From assembly GCF_039537405.1 (NCBI RefSeq), contig NZ_BAABAL010000005.1:992001-1056000 (forward strand): a DNA stretch of 64,000 nt, written 5' to 3'. The notes below the pieces were generated by a model, which worked only from the letters and a program-made list of their open reading frames with translations, ran no database searches and had not been told where the DNA came from. This document shows, piece by piece, positions 14,940-23,947 of the stretch (the stretch's first letter is position 1; the number at the start of each line of letters is the position of its first letter). A program made the position numbers and the translations under genes. Source of the stretch: Allokutzneria multivorans (GTDB taxonomy: Bacteria; Actinomycetota; Actinomycetes; Mycobacteriales; Pseudonocardiaceae).

Positions 14940-14976
14940 CAAAAAGCCCCGCCCTCCCTGATCGGGATGGCGGGGC
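14940..14976 (-). terminator. Intrinsic terminator after the EF-hand-loop gene
   Basis: On the minus strand a GCCCCGCC/GGCGGGGC stem (extended by TCCC/GGGA inside) is followed at once by a run of five T, directly after the stop codon at 14993. Confidence 0.88.
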
Positions 14977-14992
14977 CGGTCGCCGCGAACGG

Positions 14993-15793
14993 CTACTTCC
15001 AGCGCGGCTCCTGCGGGGAGGGCGCGTTCGGCGGGAGGCCGGTGTCGCCGACCCACTGGCCGCTCGTCGGGTCCACCTTGATGGTCTTGGTCTCGCTGGG
15101 CCGCTCGACGGTCTCGGCCTCCTCGCTCAGGCCCCAGCTCTCGGCCGCCGTGGAGAACCCGCCACCACCGGGCTCGGACGGCGCCTCGCCGCCGCCACCG
15201 ATGCCCCCGCCGGTCGCGCCGAGCTTCTCCTGCTCGACGACCACCCAGTCGCTGCCCTTGGTGTTCTCCTTGACGACCACCTGGCCGTCCTTGGTGATCG
15301 TGGTGGACAGCTCCGCGTCGCCGTCGCCGTCGGTGTCGGCGTAGATCACGGTGTTGCCCTGGTGGTCGGTCACCGTGACGGTGTCGCCCTTGCCGTCGTT
15401 GTTGGTGTCGACGAGCTGGCCCTCGACCCGGTGGTCGCCGTCGGGACCGTGCACGACCATGCCCGAGCCCGCGCCGTAGACGCCGTACTTGTCGTCCGGC
15501 CCGCGACCGCCGCCCTTCTCCGAGACCCACTCGCCGGTCGCGCCGTCGAACTTGGCGGAGCTGACGACGTCGCCCTTCTCGTTCAGGGTGCGCATCACGT
15601 CGGCCTTGCCGTCGTGGTCGGTGTCGGTGAAGCTCAGGTAGCCGTCGTCGGTGGCCACCATCGCGGTGTCCTCGATGCCGTCGTTGTTCAGGTCACTGGT
15701 GGCTTCGGCGGTGTACTCGTCGCCGTCGACGTTGACCTTGATGTCGCCGTCGGTCCCACCGGTCTCCTCGATGTACACCGGGAATCCCCCCAT
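14993..15793 (-). CDS. Unknown protein with four EF-hand-like calcium loops
   Basis: 266 residues, acidic, no signal peptide or membrane segment. Four Dx[DN]xDG loops are seen near residues 34-42 (DLNNDGIED), 57-65 (DTDHDGKAD), 129-137 (DTNNDGKGD) and 153-161 (DTDGDGDAE), each next to short beta-strand repeats such as GYLSFTD and TVTVTDHQGNTVIYAD, so calcium-bound beta repeats are likely. A Gly-rich linker leads to a C-terminal tail with SGQWVGDTGLPP. It may belong to the DUF6802 family, from memory and not verified. The start could instead be the GTG at 15778, which would give MYIEETGG. It is downstream of the dynamin operon, same strand, 94 bases away. Confidence 0.68.
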   Translation of the reverse strand: MGGFPVYIEETGGTDGDIKVNVDGDEYTAEATSDLNNDGIEDTAMVATDDGYLSFTDTDHDGKADVMRTLNEKGDVVSSAKFDGATGEWVSEKGGGRGPDDKYGVYGAGSGMVVHGPDGDHRVEGQLVDTNNDGKGDTVTVTDHQGNTVIYADTDGDGDAELSTTITKDGQVVVKENTKGSDWVVVEQEKLGATGGGIGGGGEAPSEPGGGGFSTAAESWGLSEEAETVERPSETKTIKVDPTSGQWVGDTGLPPNAPSPQEPRWK

Positions 15794-15887
15794 CCGAACT
15801 CGTTCGTTGACTACAGGTGAGACTCAAGGTAGGCCGCCCCGGTTCCCACGAAAAGCACGGACCCTCCCGCTCACCCTGACGAGCGGC

Positions 15888-17753
15888 TCAGGCGGGCGCG
15901 GCCTCGGTGGGTTCGGCCTGGCGGTGGTGCTGGCGGATCAGGCCGAGCAGCTGCTCGCAGCGCTGGAGGGCGCCGCCCGCGTCGGCGAGGCGGCGGTTGA
16001 CCACCTGGAGCTGCCGTCCGCGCTCCTCGGCGTCCAGCCGCAGCGCCCTGTCGACCTCGCGCAGCTCCTCCTCGATGGAGGTGACGCGCTTGAGCAGGGC
16101 GTCGTCCAGTGCGAGCGTCAGCTGCTGCTCCGCCTCGATGAGCTGCTCGGAGACGAGCTGGTCCATGGTGGAGCGCCCGTCGGCGATCGCCTCGGTGATC
16201 CACTGCTTGAAGTGCTGCTTGTCGGCGGCGTGCTTGCGGGTGCGGGCCATCCACCACCCGGCGCCGAGCCCGATCGCGATGGTCGCGGGCAGCACGATGG
16301 CGCTGCTGAGCGCGACGCCGACCCCGGCGAGCGGCATCATCGCGACGGCCCGGCCGAGGCCGAGTCCGCCGGAGACGCCCATGAACACCAGGAGCTTGTC
16401 CTCGGAGGTCGGCGGGCGGCGCTCCGGCGGGCGCAGCACCACGGGCGGCTGACCGGCGCGGGCGAACTGCGCGCGGATGACGGCCAGCTCCTCCGCGGAG
16501 AACAACTCGCTGAGCGCGGTGGTGGCCACCCGGTCCAGGCGCTGGCTGAGCATCACGCTGATCCGGCCGGAGACCATCTGCAGCGCGGCGTCCACCTGCG
16601 CGGGGAGGTTGGCCAGCGCCTCGCGGTCGGCGGCGTCGGTCTGGCGGCGGAACCACGACGAGACGTCGCGCATCTGCCTGCTGACCTCGTGGCCGCACTC
16701 GACCCTGGTGCGCTGGATGTCACCGCGCAGCTTGAGCTGCCAGCCCCTGGTGGAGGACCGGCGCTCGGTGTTGAGCTCGTCGCGGCGCGCGCGCAGCGCG
16801 TCGGCCTCGGCCTCACCGGTGCTCAGCGCGCGCTGCTCCGCCTGGAACCTGGCCTGCGCCTCGGCGAGCGCGGTGACCGAGGTCCGCAGCGCGTTGGCCT
16901 CGCCGAGCATCGCGGCGCTGCCGACGACGACGCGCTGGAGGGCGCTCTGCAGGGCGGCGATGCCGGACTGCTCGCGCAGCATGGTCGCGGCCTGTTCGCT
17001 CGGCGCTGTGCCCGCGAGCTCGAACAGCCGCGAGGACACCGGGTGGAAGTCCGCGTCGGCGAAGCGGGGCGCGTGTTCGAGCAGCAGCTGGCGGTTGGCT
17101 TCGAGGACCTGGCGCCAGCCGCGGTGCTGGTCGGTCTTGGTGAGCGCGAACAGGACGGTCTCGACGCGCTCGCCGACGTCCTGGAGGAAGCGGAGCTCGC
17201 CCGCGGTCAGCGGGGCGGAGGCGTCGACGACGAACAGCAGCGCGGTGGCGTTGGCGGCGGCCTCGGCGGCGAGCTCGCCGTGCATCGAGTCCAGCCCGCC
17301 GACGCCCGGAGTGTCCACGATGGACATGAAGCGGAGCACGGGGATCGGCGCCTCGATCTCCACGTAGCGCGGCGGGAGCTGGCCCTCCGGCAGCTCGGCC
17401 CGCACGGAGACCCAGTGGTGCAGCTCGTCGATAGGGAACTCGACCGGCGGGACCTGGCCCGCGTAGCAGGCGCGCCCCGCCCACTCCTCGCCCTGCTTGA
17501 TCACCAGGTAGGTCGCGGTCGCCACGTCGGCGTCGACCGGCGAGACGCTCCGCATCGCCAGCAGCGCGTTGACCAGCGAGCTCTTGCCGCGGTTGGTCTC
17601 ACCGACAACGACGACGGAGGGGACCGCCCGCGCGGCCTCGCGAGTGGAGCGGACCCAGTCGGCGGCCTCCGCGTCGGACTCGCGGAGCAGGTCGACGACT
17701 CGTTCCAGGGTCTGCCCGACGAGCTTGGACAGGGGCACGCCGGGAGTGCTCAC
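15888..17753 (-). CDS. Dynamin-like GTPase, IniA-like, membrane-associated
   Basis: 621 residues, close to mycobacterial IniA (640). GTPase motifs: P-loop GETNRGKS at residues 51-58, IVDTPGVGGLD (G3) and ALTKTDQ (G4). A long helical stalk follows, then paired hydrophobic segments (GVALSSAIVLPATIAIGLGAGWWM) near residues 455-500, then a coiled coil rich in Glu and Arg. IniA remodels membranes in mycobacteria under cell-wall stress. The GTG start overlaps the GrpE-like stop by four bases (GTGA), so the genes are translationally coupled. Third gene of the trio. Confidence 0.87.
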   Translation of the reverse strand: MSTPGVPLSKLVGQTLERVVDLLRESDAEAADWVRSTREAARAVPSVVVVGETNRGKSSLVNALLAMRSVSPVDADVATATYLVIKQGEEWAGRACYAGQVPPVEFPIDELHHWVSVRAELPEGQLPPRYVEIEAPIPVLRFMSIVDTPGVGGLDSMHGELAAEAAANATALLFVVDASAPLTAGELRFLQDVGERVETVLFALTKTDQHRGWRQVLEANRQLLLEHAPRFADADFHPVSSRLFELAGTAPSEQAATMLREQSGIAALQSALQRVVVGSAAMLGEANALRTSVTALAEAQARFQAEQRALSTGEAEADALRARRDELNTERRSSTRGWQLKLRGDIQRTRVECGHEVSRQMRDVSSWFRRQTDAADREALANLPAQVDAALQMVSGRISVMLSQRLDRVATTALSELFSAEELAVIRAQFARAGQPPVVLRPPERRPPTSEDKLLVFMGVSGGLGLGRAVAMMPLAGVGVALSSAIVLPATIAIGLGAGWWMARTRKHAADKQHFKQWITEAIADGRSTMDQLVSEQLIEAEQQLTLALDDALLKRVTSIEEELREVDRALRLDAEERGRQLQVVNRRLADAGGALQRCEQLLGLIRQHHRQAEPTEAAPA

Positions 17754-18151
17754 GCTTCGCTTGCTCCGCTTCGCCTGGTGTAGACGGTGACGATCGGCGG
17801 CCGCAACGAGCGGCCGTTGTCGGTGAAGCCGACGACCTCGGTCTCGGCGATGACGCCGTCGAGGTTCGGGTCGTCGGTCGGCAGGGTGCCGCCCGCCTCG
17901 TGGTGCGCGGGGTCGAAGCGTTCCCCGTCCGGACGCACGGCGAGGACGCCGACGTCGGCGAGGCCGTGCTCGATCCGGTCGGCGACCCCCGCACTGCGCG
18001 CGCGGTCGTGCGCGTAGAGACAGAGCTGGACCAGCTTGCGGCGCGAGTCGTCCTCGGTGACGTCGAGAACGGCGTTGTCCGGGTTCACCAAAGACCCCAT
18101 GTCGGTCTCTGACGAGCCCTCGCCGTGCTCGGTTCCTTCCGCACCGGACAT
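17750..18151 (-). CDS. Small GrpE-like nucleotide-exchange-factor protein
   Basis: 133 residues. The C-terminal half resembles the GrpE beta domain: GVLAVRPDGERFDPAHHEAGG aligns with the GrpE GEPFDPxxHEA strand, and EVVGFTDNGRSLRPPIVTV aligns with GYxxNGRVLRPAMVxV. The N-terminus is short and acidic, too short for the usual long GrpE coiled coil. It starts five bases after the upstream dynamin-like gene, and overlaps the next by four. If it acts as an exchange factor its Hsp70 partner could be the membrane-anchored Hsp70 at 23948; that link is inference. The ATG follows GAGGGAGGCTGAGAAG. Confidence 0.75.
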   Translation of the reverse strand: MSGAEGTEHGEGSSETDMGSLVNPDNAVLDVTEDDSRRKLVQLCLYAHDRARSAGVADRIEHGLADVGVLAVRPDGERFDPAHHEAGGTLPTDDPNLDGVIAETEVVGFTDNGRSLRPPIVTVYTRRSGASEA

Positions 18152-18156
18152 TCTTC

Positions 18157-19743
18157 TCAGCCTCCCTCGCGGATCTGCTGCCAGAGCAGGAAGTAGGCCC
18201 GGTGGACCACGTGCGCGACCCGGCTCTGCCCGGGAGTGGCGCCGAAGGAGGCGAACGAGCGCCACCAGCCCGCCCGCTCCAGCGCGTACGCCTCCAGCTC
18301 CTGCTTCGGCCGTCCCCGCAGCCCCAGCTGGGCGTCCACCCCGCCGCCGCTGCCGACCCTGATGACCTCCTCGGTCAGGTCGACCGGCATGTCGACGGCG
18401 CCCGAGGTGACCAGCGTGAGCGCTTCGAGCAGGCGCAGCTGGTGCGCTTCGGGCTTGGCGAGCAGCACTTCGATCGCGTCGTGCACGCGCTGCCGCTCGC
18501 CGGGGTCGCCGCTGGCCTGCGCGAGCGCGGTCACCGACGCCAGCGCGGCGGCCGCCTTGATGCCGTCGGAGCGCGCGCGGAACACGGCGTCGATCCGCCC
18601 GCGCACGCCCGCGAGGCCGGAGGAGTCCAGCAGCGTGCGGCGCAGCGCTCCGGCGGTGATCGCGGGCTCGGCGTCGACCGCGTGCAGCGCGACGGCGATC
18701 CCGTGCAGGTCGAGCTTCTCCAGCAGGCGCGTCCGCACGGCTGCCGAGACCGGGCAGTCCCACGCGACGAAGAGGTCGGCCGACATCAGCATGGTCATCC
18801 GGCTGGCGTCGTCGAGCTGCGCGAGCTGGCGCAGCGCGTCGGCGTCTGCCGAGGTGAACCCGCCGGTCTCCGAGGTCTCGGCGAGCAGGCCGATCACCGG
18901 GAGCACGTCGGCGACCCTCGGCTTGAGGCTCAGCGCCTGCTTCTCCGCGAGCAGCGTCGCGGCCTTCCACACGTCCCCGCCGGAGCCCTCCACCGTGTCG
19001 GCGACGACCGTGTCCGCCTTGTTCAGCACGGCGATCGCGTTGACCGGCCCGGCCTCGCGGCTCGCGGTCGCCGCGGTGAAGGCGGCGAGCGCCTGCTGGT
19101 CGTCGGCGCGCACGCCCTGGGTCACCACGTAGAGCACGGCCTCGGCGCCCGCGACGGCGTTGCGCGACACCGGGTCCAGGTCGTCGGACTGCGCCGCCAC
19201 CTCCGGCTCGGCCTCGGCCGCCGCGCCCAGCAGCTGTTCGGTGCGGGCGACCGACGCGGCGTCCAGCGAGCCGAGCCCTGGAGTGTCGATCACGGTGAGG
19301 TCACGGAGCACCGCGTTGGTCAGGTAGGCCTCCAGGTGCGAGACCGTGCTGATGTCCACGCCCAGCTCCGGCGGGATGGTGCCGCTGTTGTCGAAGGGCA
19401 GCACCTGCTTGCGGCCGTCGGTGAAGACGACCTCGACGCGGTCGACCGTCCCGTACTGGAACCGGGTCACCAGGCGCGTGCACTCGCCGACGTCGGTCGG
19501 TGCCACGCGGCGCCCGATCAAGGCGTTGACCAGCGTGGACTTGCCTGACTTGATCCGTCCCGCCACCGCGACCTGCAACGGCGCGTTCAGCCTGCGCAGC
19601 ACCTCGCGGAACCCCGCCGCGGTGCGCGGGCCGACCTGCGGCTGCAACCGCTGGCAGAGGTTGGCGACGGCCGCGGACAACGGTCCCGGCCAGTGCCCTT
19701 CGCTCCCAGTCACCAGTTCACCCCCACTACGAGCGAACAGCAT
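18157..19743 (-). CDS. Dynamin-like GTPase, IniC-like
   Basis: 528 residues, near IniC (about 490). P-loop GRIKSGKS at about residues 62-69, TVIDTPGLGSLDAAS (G3) and AVLNKADTV (G4), then a helical C-terminal part without an obvious membrane hairpin. Bacterial dynamin pairs often have one membrane-binding and one partner GTPase, which fits this and the IniA-like gene. The start is uncertain: ATG 19743 has GATCAT six bases upstream (leaderless), while GTG 19713 follows GGGGGTG. First gene of the operon with the GrpE-like and IniA-like genes. Confidence 0.86.
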   Translation of the reverse strand: MLFARSGGELVTGSEGHWPGPLSAAVANLCQRLQPQVGPRTAAGFREVLRRLNAPLQVAVAGRIKSGKSTLVNALIGRRVAPTDVGECTRLVTRFQYGTVDRVEVVFTDGRKQVLPFDNSGTIPPELGVDISTVSHLEAYLTNAVLRDLTVIDTPGLGSLDAASVARTEQLLGAAAEAEPEVAAQSDDLDPVSRNAVAGAEAVLYVVTQGVRADDQQALAAFTAATASREAGPVNAIAVLNKADTVVADTVEGSGGDVWKAATLLAEKQALSLKPRVADVLPVIGLLAETSETGGFTSADADALRQLAQLDDASRMTMLMSADLFVAWDCPVSAAVRTRLLEKLDLHGIAVALHAVDAEPAITAGALRRTLLDSSGLAGVRGRIDAVFRARSDGIKAAAALASVTALAQASGDPGERQRVHDAIEVLLAKPEAHQLRLLEALTLVTSGAVDMPVDLTEEVIRVGSGGGVDAQLGLRGRPKQELEAYALERAGWWRSFASFGATPGQSRVAHVVHRAYFLLWQQIREGG

Positions 19744-19872
19744 CGTGCCATGATCGCCCGCTCGGCGGACGCCGGGCGGATAACCGCCAGGTCACGGGCC
19801 TCGCCGAAGCGTGAGCAAATGTCAGACCTCGGAGGGACGCCGCGCCGGGGTCGCTTACCTAACCTCACGAGC

Positions 19873-21081
19873 GTGCGGCGGCTCAGTCTGTGGTTGCGTA
19901 CCCACCCCCTGGTGGGCGACACGATCATGGTCGCGTTCCTGATCCTGCTCGACGTGCTGCTCTGGGAGATCTTCAAGGTCTCCCCGGAGAACTACTACTC
20001 CGTCGGCGCGCTGCTGCTCTGCCCGCTGATCATCCGCCGCCGCCAGCCGGTGTTCGCCGCGTCGATCATCGCCTTCGGCGCGGTGCTGCGGATCTTCACC
20101 CACCCCGACGACCTCTCGCTGCCGAGGGTCGCCGAGTTCGGCATGTTCATCGCGCTCTACACCCTGGTGCTGCTGGGCAACCGCAAGGTCGCCGCCGCCT
20201 ACCTGGTGTTCTCCCTCGCCCAGAGCGCGCTGCTGATCAGCCGCGCCTACAACGAGAACCCGAACGCCCCCGATGCCGTGGAATGGCTGTTGATCAACGT
20301 TTTCTGGTCGGTCGCGCTGCCCGCCTTCTGCTGGCTGCTCGCCGAGTTCGTGGCGGCGAGACGGGCCTACCACGCCGAGGTGGAGCAGCGGCTGCGCATG
20401 CTGGAGCTGGAGCGCGACCAGCAGACCAAGATCGCGGTGGCCCAGGAGCGCACCAGGATCGCCCGCGAGCTGCACGACGTCGTCGCGCACGCGGTGAGCG
20501 TGATCATCGTGCAGGCCGACGGCGCGAGCTTCGTGATCAAGGACCAACCCGCGATCGCCGAGCGCTCGTTGAAGACCATCGCCAGCACCGGGCGGCAGGC
20601 GCTGAACGAGCTGCGCAGGCTGCTCGGCGTGCTGCGCGCGGAGGACGAGAACCCGGAGATGGTGCCGCAGCCCAACGCCGGGCAGCTGACGGAGCTGGTG
20701 GACAAGGTCCGCTCGGTCGGGCTGCCGGTCGAGCTGGAGCTGACCGGGGACCTGGACAAGCTGCCGACCGGCGTCGGCCTCGGCATCTACCGGATAGTCC
20801 AGGAAGCGCTGACCAACATCCTCAAGCACGCCGGACCGGGCGCGATGGCCACGGTGCGGGTGGAGCGGCGCGAGGACGCGGTGACCGTCCAGGTGCTCGA
20901 CGACGGCTTCGGCACCCCGGGCGACCTGGTCACCGGCGGCAACGGGCTGATCGGCATGCGCGAGCGCGCCGCGGTCTACGGCGGGACGCTGGACGCGGGC
21001 CCGCGCGAGGGCGGCGGGTGGCGGGTGAACGCCCTGCTGCCGCTCACCCCTCGGCCGACCGGGCCCAACCCGGTGCGCTGA
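19873..21081 (+). CDS. Two-component sensor histidine kinase, NarL-partner type
   Basis: 402 residues from the GTG at 19873. Four to six N-terminal membrane helices are followed by a coiled linker, then the HisKA_3 box ARELHDVVAHAVSVIIVQ with His201 as phosphoacceptor. The ATPase domain shows EALTNILKHAG (N box), VLDDGFGTP (G1) and GNGLIGMRERAA (G2). This start is chosen because TAACCT ends seven bases before it; an upstream ATG at 19819 lacks support. The response regulator follows 69 bases downstream. It is divergent from the dynamin operon, 129 bases from its start. The stimulus is unknown; the lack of a large outside domain suggests sensing in or at the membrane. Confidence 0.93.
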   Translation: MRRLSLWLRTHPLVGDTIMVAFLILLDVLLWEIFKVSPENYYSVGALLLCPLIIRRRQPVFAASIIAFGAVLRIFTHPDDLSLPRVAEFGMFIALYTLVLLGNRKVAAAYLVFSLAQSALLISRAYNENPNAPDAVEWLLINVFWSVALPAFCWLLAEFVAARRAYHAEVEQRLRMLELERDQQTKIAVAQERTRIARELHDVVAHAVSVIIVQADGASFVIKDQPAIAERSLKTIASTGRQALNELRRLLGVLRAEDENPEMVPQPNAGQLTELVDKVRSVGLPVELELTGDLDKLPTGVGLGIYRIVQEALTNILKHAGPGAMATVRVERREDAVTVQVLDDGFGTPGDLVTGGNGLIGMRERAAVYGGTLDAGPREGGGWRVNALLPLTPRPTGPNPVR

Positions 21082-21150
21082 TCGCGTTCATCACGAATCT
21101 CATCCTCCCTGGCCTGCCCATGGCGGACGGGGCGCTCTAAGCTCGCCTTC

Positions 21151-21810
21151 GTGATTCGCGTGATGCTGGTGGACGACCAAGAGCTCATGCGCATGGGGTT
21201 CCGCATGGTGCTCGACGCCCAGGAGGACCTGGAGGTCATCGGCGAGGCCGGTGACGGCGACGCCGCCGTGCGGCTGGCCGCCAAGCTCCAGCCCGACGTC
21301 GTGCTGATGGACGTCCGGATGCCCCTGCTGGACGGGGTCGAGGCGACGAAGCGGATCACCGGCGACGGCAGCTCCAAGGTGCTCGTGATGACCACCTTCG
21401 ACCTCGACGAGTACGTGCTGGCCGCGCTGCGCAACGGCGCCAGCGGCTTCCTGCTCAAGGACACCCCGCCCGCCGACCTCGTCTCGGCGCTGCGCGCGGT
21501 GGCCAGCGGGGACGCGGTCGTCTCCCCCAGCGTGACCCGCCGCCTGCTGGAGCGCTTCCTCGGCGCGCCGGAGTCCGGGCAGCTGCGCGACGCGGCCGTG
21601 CTGGAGGTGCTGACCGAGCGCGAGCGCGAGGTGCTGGTGCTGGTCGCCAAGGGCATGTCCAACGCCGAGATCGCGAAGACGCTGTTCCTCTCCGAGGCCA
21701 CGGTGAAGACCCACGTCGGCCGCATCCTGTCCAAGCTCGACCTGCGCGACCGCGTGCAGGCCGTGGTGCTCGCCTACGAGACCGGCCTGGTCCGCCCCGG
21801 CGACGCCTGA
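21151..21810 (+). CDS. Response regulator, NarL/LuxR family
   Basis: 219 residues. Receiver: MLVDDQELMRMG with acidic Asp pair, phosphoacceptor Asp54 in PDVVLMDVRMP, Thr in VLVMTTFDLDEY and Lys in GFLLKDTPP. The C-terminal LuxR-type helix-turn-helix is LTEREREVLVLVAKGMSNAEIAKTLFLSEATVKTHVGRILSKL. Partner of the kinase just upstream. A TAAGCT hexamer seven bases before the GTG suggests a separate leaderless start in addition to read-through. Confidence 0.95.
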   Translation: MIRVMLVDDQELMRMGFRMVLDAQEDLEVIGEAGDGDAAVRLAAKLQPDVVLMDVRMPLLDGVEATKRITGDGSSKVLVMTTFDLDEYVLAALRNGASGFLLKDTPPADLVSALRAVASGDAVVSPSVTRRLLERFLGAPESGQLRDAAVLEVLTEREREVLVLVAKGMSNAEIAKTLFLSEATVKTHVGRILSKLDLRDRVQAVVLAYETGLVRPGDA

Positions 21811-21831
21811 GCCCAGCACTGCCGCCGTGCG

Positions 21832-22266
21832 TCAGTCGGCGACGTTGCGGGCGCCGATGAGCTTGTCGACGCGCACGCGGACGAGGAGTTCTCCCGGCAC
21901 GGCGTTGCGCTTGCCGTACTGCTCGGCGAGGTCCTCGCCCATGTAGCGCGCGGCGATGCGGGTTCCCCAGTGCAGCAACGCTTCCTGGTCCTCGCTGGTG
22001 GTGGCGGTCCCGACGACGGTGACGAAGTCGAACGGCGGGCGCTCGTCGTCGAAGCAGATCGCGACGCGGCCGTCCCTGGCGATCGCCTTGCCCTTCACGG
22101 TGTCCTTGCCGGTCATGAAGACCAGCTCGTCCCCGTCGACGGCGACCCACACGGGCACGACGTGCGGCGAGCCGTCCTTGCGCACCACCGCGAGCTTGCC
22201 GGTCCGCGCGGGCAGCGCGCCGACGAACTCCTTCCACCAGCCTTCAACGGGCTTCGCATGCGACAT
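21832..22266 (-). CDS. PPOX-class pyridoxamine-phosphate-oxidase-fold protein
   Basis: 144 residues. Split-barrel features: RTGKLAVVRKDGSPHVVPVWVAVDGDELVFMTGKDTVKGKAIARDGRVAICFDDERPPFDFVTVVGTA. This is the pattern of FMN- or F420-binding PPOX proteins of the Rv1155 kind. Function in the cell is not known. It converges on the response regulator gene with 21 bases between stops. Confidence 0.82.
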   Translation of the reverse strand: MSHAKPVEGWWKEFVGALPARTGKLAVVRKDGSPHVVPVWVAVDGDELVFMTGKDTVKGKAIARDGRVAICFDDERPPFDFVTVVGTATTSEDQEALLHWGTRIAARYMGEDLAEQYGKRNAVPGELLVRVRVDKLIGARNVAD

Positions 22267-22455
22267 TCGCCGAGCCTAGGGCGAACGCCGTACTCCTACG
22301 AGCTGAGGCACATGCCAGACCCCAGGCGGACGCGGTGGGCGCGGCCAGCGGCGATGGTGGAGCCCGACGCACGCGGTGCGCCGTTCAGCGGACACACCGA
22401 TGCCGAGGTCCGGGCTGCCTTCGGGGGCCGGCCCGGCCCTCGGCCGGCGGCTCGC

Positions 22456-22905
22456 TCACGGATCGGGCCGCACCACCAGCACGGGGCACTTCGCGCCCCG
22501 GACGCACTGGTCGGCGACCGGGCCGGGTGAGCGCCCGCCGCTGTGGCTGATGACCAGCAGTTCCGCCGCCTCCGACATCGCGAGCAGCGCCTCGGGCGAG
22601 CGGACGTGCACCACGTGCACGTGGATCTCCAGGTTCTGGTTCTCCCCGAGCTGCTTGCGCGCGAGCTTGTCGGTGACCTCGGCGAGCCAGGTCTCGTACT
22701 CCGACAGCGCGGGCACCGACCCGGGCGGACAGCTGGGCGGGCGCGGCGCGGTGCGCAACGTCCACTCACGGACCACGTGCAACGCGCAGCCCCGTCGGTC
22801 GGCTTCCTCGATGGCCGTGCGCAGTGCACGGGCGGACTTCAGCCCGTCGACTCCCACCACGACGCCACCGACTATCCGCGGTAGTTCCACCGTGCGAGTT
22901 CCCAT
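22456..22905 (-). CDS. Universal stress protein, UspA family
   Basis: 149 residues from the ATG at 22905. One Usp domain: GGVVVGVDGLKSARALRTAIEEADRRGCALHVVREW, then EALLAMSEAAELLVISHSGGRSPGPVADQCVRGAKCPVLVVRP. The ATP-binding loop, usually G-x2-G-x9-G-S/T, reads HSGGRSPGPVADQCVRG, so the last Ser/Thr is changed and ATP binding is in doubt. Actinobacterial Usp proteins often belong to the hypoxia/dormancy response. No such operator was found upstream. Confidence 0.85.
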   Translation of the reverse strand: MGTRTVELPRIVGGVVVGVDGLKSARALRTAIEEADRRGCALHVVREWTLRTAPRPPSCPPGSVPALSEYETWLAEVTDKLARKQLGENQNLEIHVHVVHVRSPEALLAMSEAAELLVISHSGGRSPGPVADQCVRGAKCPVLVVRPDP

Positions 22906-23296
22906 CGACTCAGAAAAGACCAACCCCGGGGTGTTGTCGAGACCACACGCGGGTTGCGCTGAACGTGTGGATCGCGTCAAGAGCTCGTGAACCGGCGCAC
23001 AAGCACGTGACACCGGTTCGAGATCGGATTCTTATGGAGCTGAGCTGCACAAACGGCTCCTCCGGCGCTATGTCGAAGCGGTGTTTGCCGGTCGGGATAC
23101 GCCGGATGAGCGAAGGCGAAAGTGATCTCCACGCGGTAGTTTCGAGAGCACGGCGCGATCGTGAGCGACGGGTTGTCGCGCGGTCGCCACTTGCGCAGAC
23201 CCGATGCGTGACCCGCACCGGGCCACCCCACGAGCGGCACCACGACGGCCGGCAACGGCGCCCGCGTCGCGGTCACGCAGAAGAACCGGTGGACCC
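22906..23296. other. 391-base stretch without a recognised gene
   Basis: Lies between divergent genes. The frames present are short and lack ribosome sites or recognisable domains. The stretch is somewhat richer in A+T around 23025-23100 than its flanks. No tRNA, riboswitch or clean promoter was recognised. Confidence 0.5.
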
Positions 23297-23911
23297 ATGA
23301 CCGAACCGCTTCTGAACGCGCACGACGCAGTCCGCACCCCGCGCCCGGGCACGCCGGAGCAGCGGCGCATGGTGATCGGCAGACAGCCCCCGTCCGGGCT
23401 CTCCGGCATGCGGGTCTCCTCGGTGCTGGGCCTGGAGTGGTCCATGGCGCTCTCCCGCAGCGGCGCCGCCGAGCTCTCCCGCAGCCCCGCCGACAGCCGC
23501 AGGGCCTGGATCCACCGCGCCCCCGAGCGCCAGGTGCTCACCCTCTACCGCGAGGTCGCCGCGGTGTCCCCGGACGCGGCCGCCCCGTGGTGGCTGCGCG
23601 CGGTGCGCCGGGGTGACCTGCTGCACCGCGAGGCCGGGTTCACCTTGGAGGACGGGGTGCACGAGCTGCTCTCCGGTCGCCCCGGCTGGGCCTACGTGCC
23701 GTGGGTGAACGAGGGCGAGGACGGCTACTGGGAGTACGAGCCCTCCGACAGCGGCGTCTACCAGCCGATCACCGTGCGGCTCACCGACCGGCACCGCGGC
23801 TGGGTGGACGTGCTCCCGGCCCAGGTCAACGCCAACGACATCGTCCAGCCGGTCGCGCTGGCCGGTCCCTTCGACCTGCGCGCGCGGATCTCGGAGTTCG
23901 AGAGCTGGTAG
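23297..23911 (+). CDS. Conserved-type protein of unknown function upstream of Hsp70
   Basis: 204 residues from the ATG at 23297, with GGTGG just upstream. No signal peptide or membrane helix. The middle is Trp-rich (AAPWWLRAVRRGD, GRPGWAYVPWVNEGEDGYWEYEPSDSGVYQP) and looks like a beta-rich domain, ending NANDIVQPVALAGPFDLRARISEFESW. I do not recognise the family. It lies 36 bases upstream of the membrane-anchored Hsp70 gene on the same strand, so the two may work together. Confidence 0.6.
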   Translation: MTEPLLNAHDAVRTPRPGTPEQRRMVIGRQPPSGLSGMRVSSVLGLEWSMALSRSGAAELSRSPADSRRAWIHRAPERQVLTLYREVAAVSPDAAAPWWLRAVRRGDLLHREAGFTLEDGVHELLSGRPGWAYVPWVNEGEDGYWEYEPSDSGVYQPITVRLTDRHRGWVDVLPAQVNANDIVQPVALAGPFDLRARISEFESW

Positions 23912-23947
23912 TTCGAGAGCGCGCGACCCGCCGGGTACGGTCGCCGG

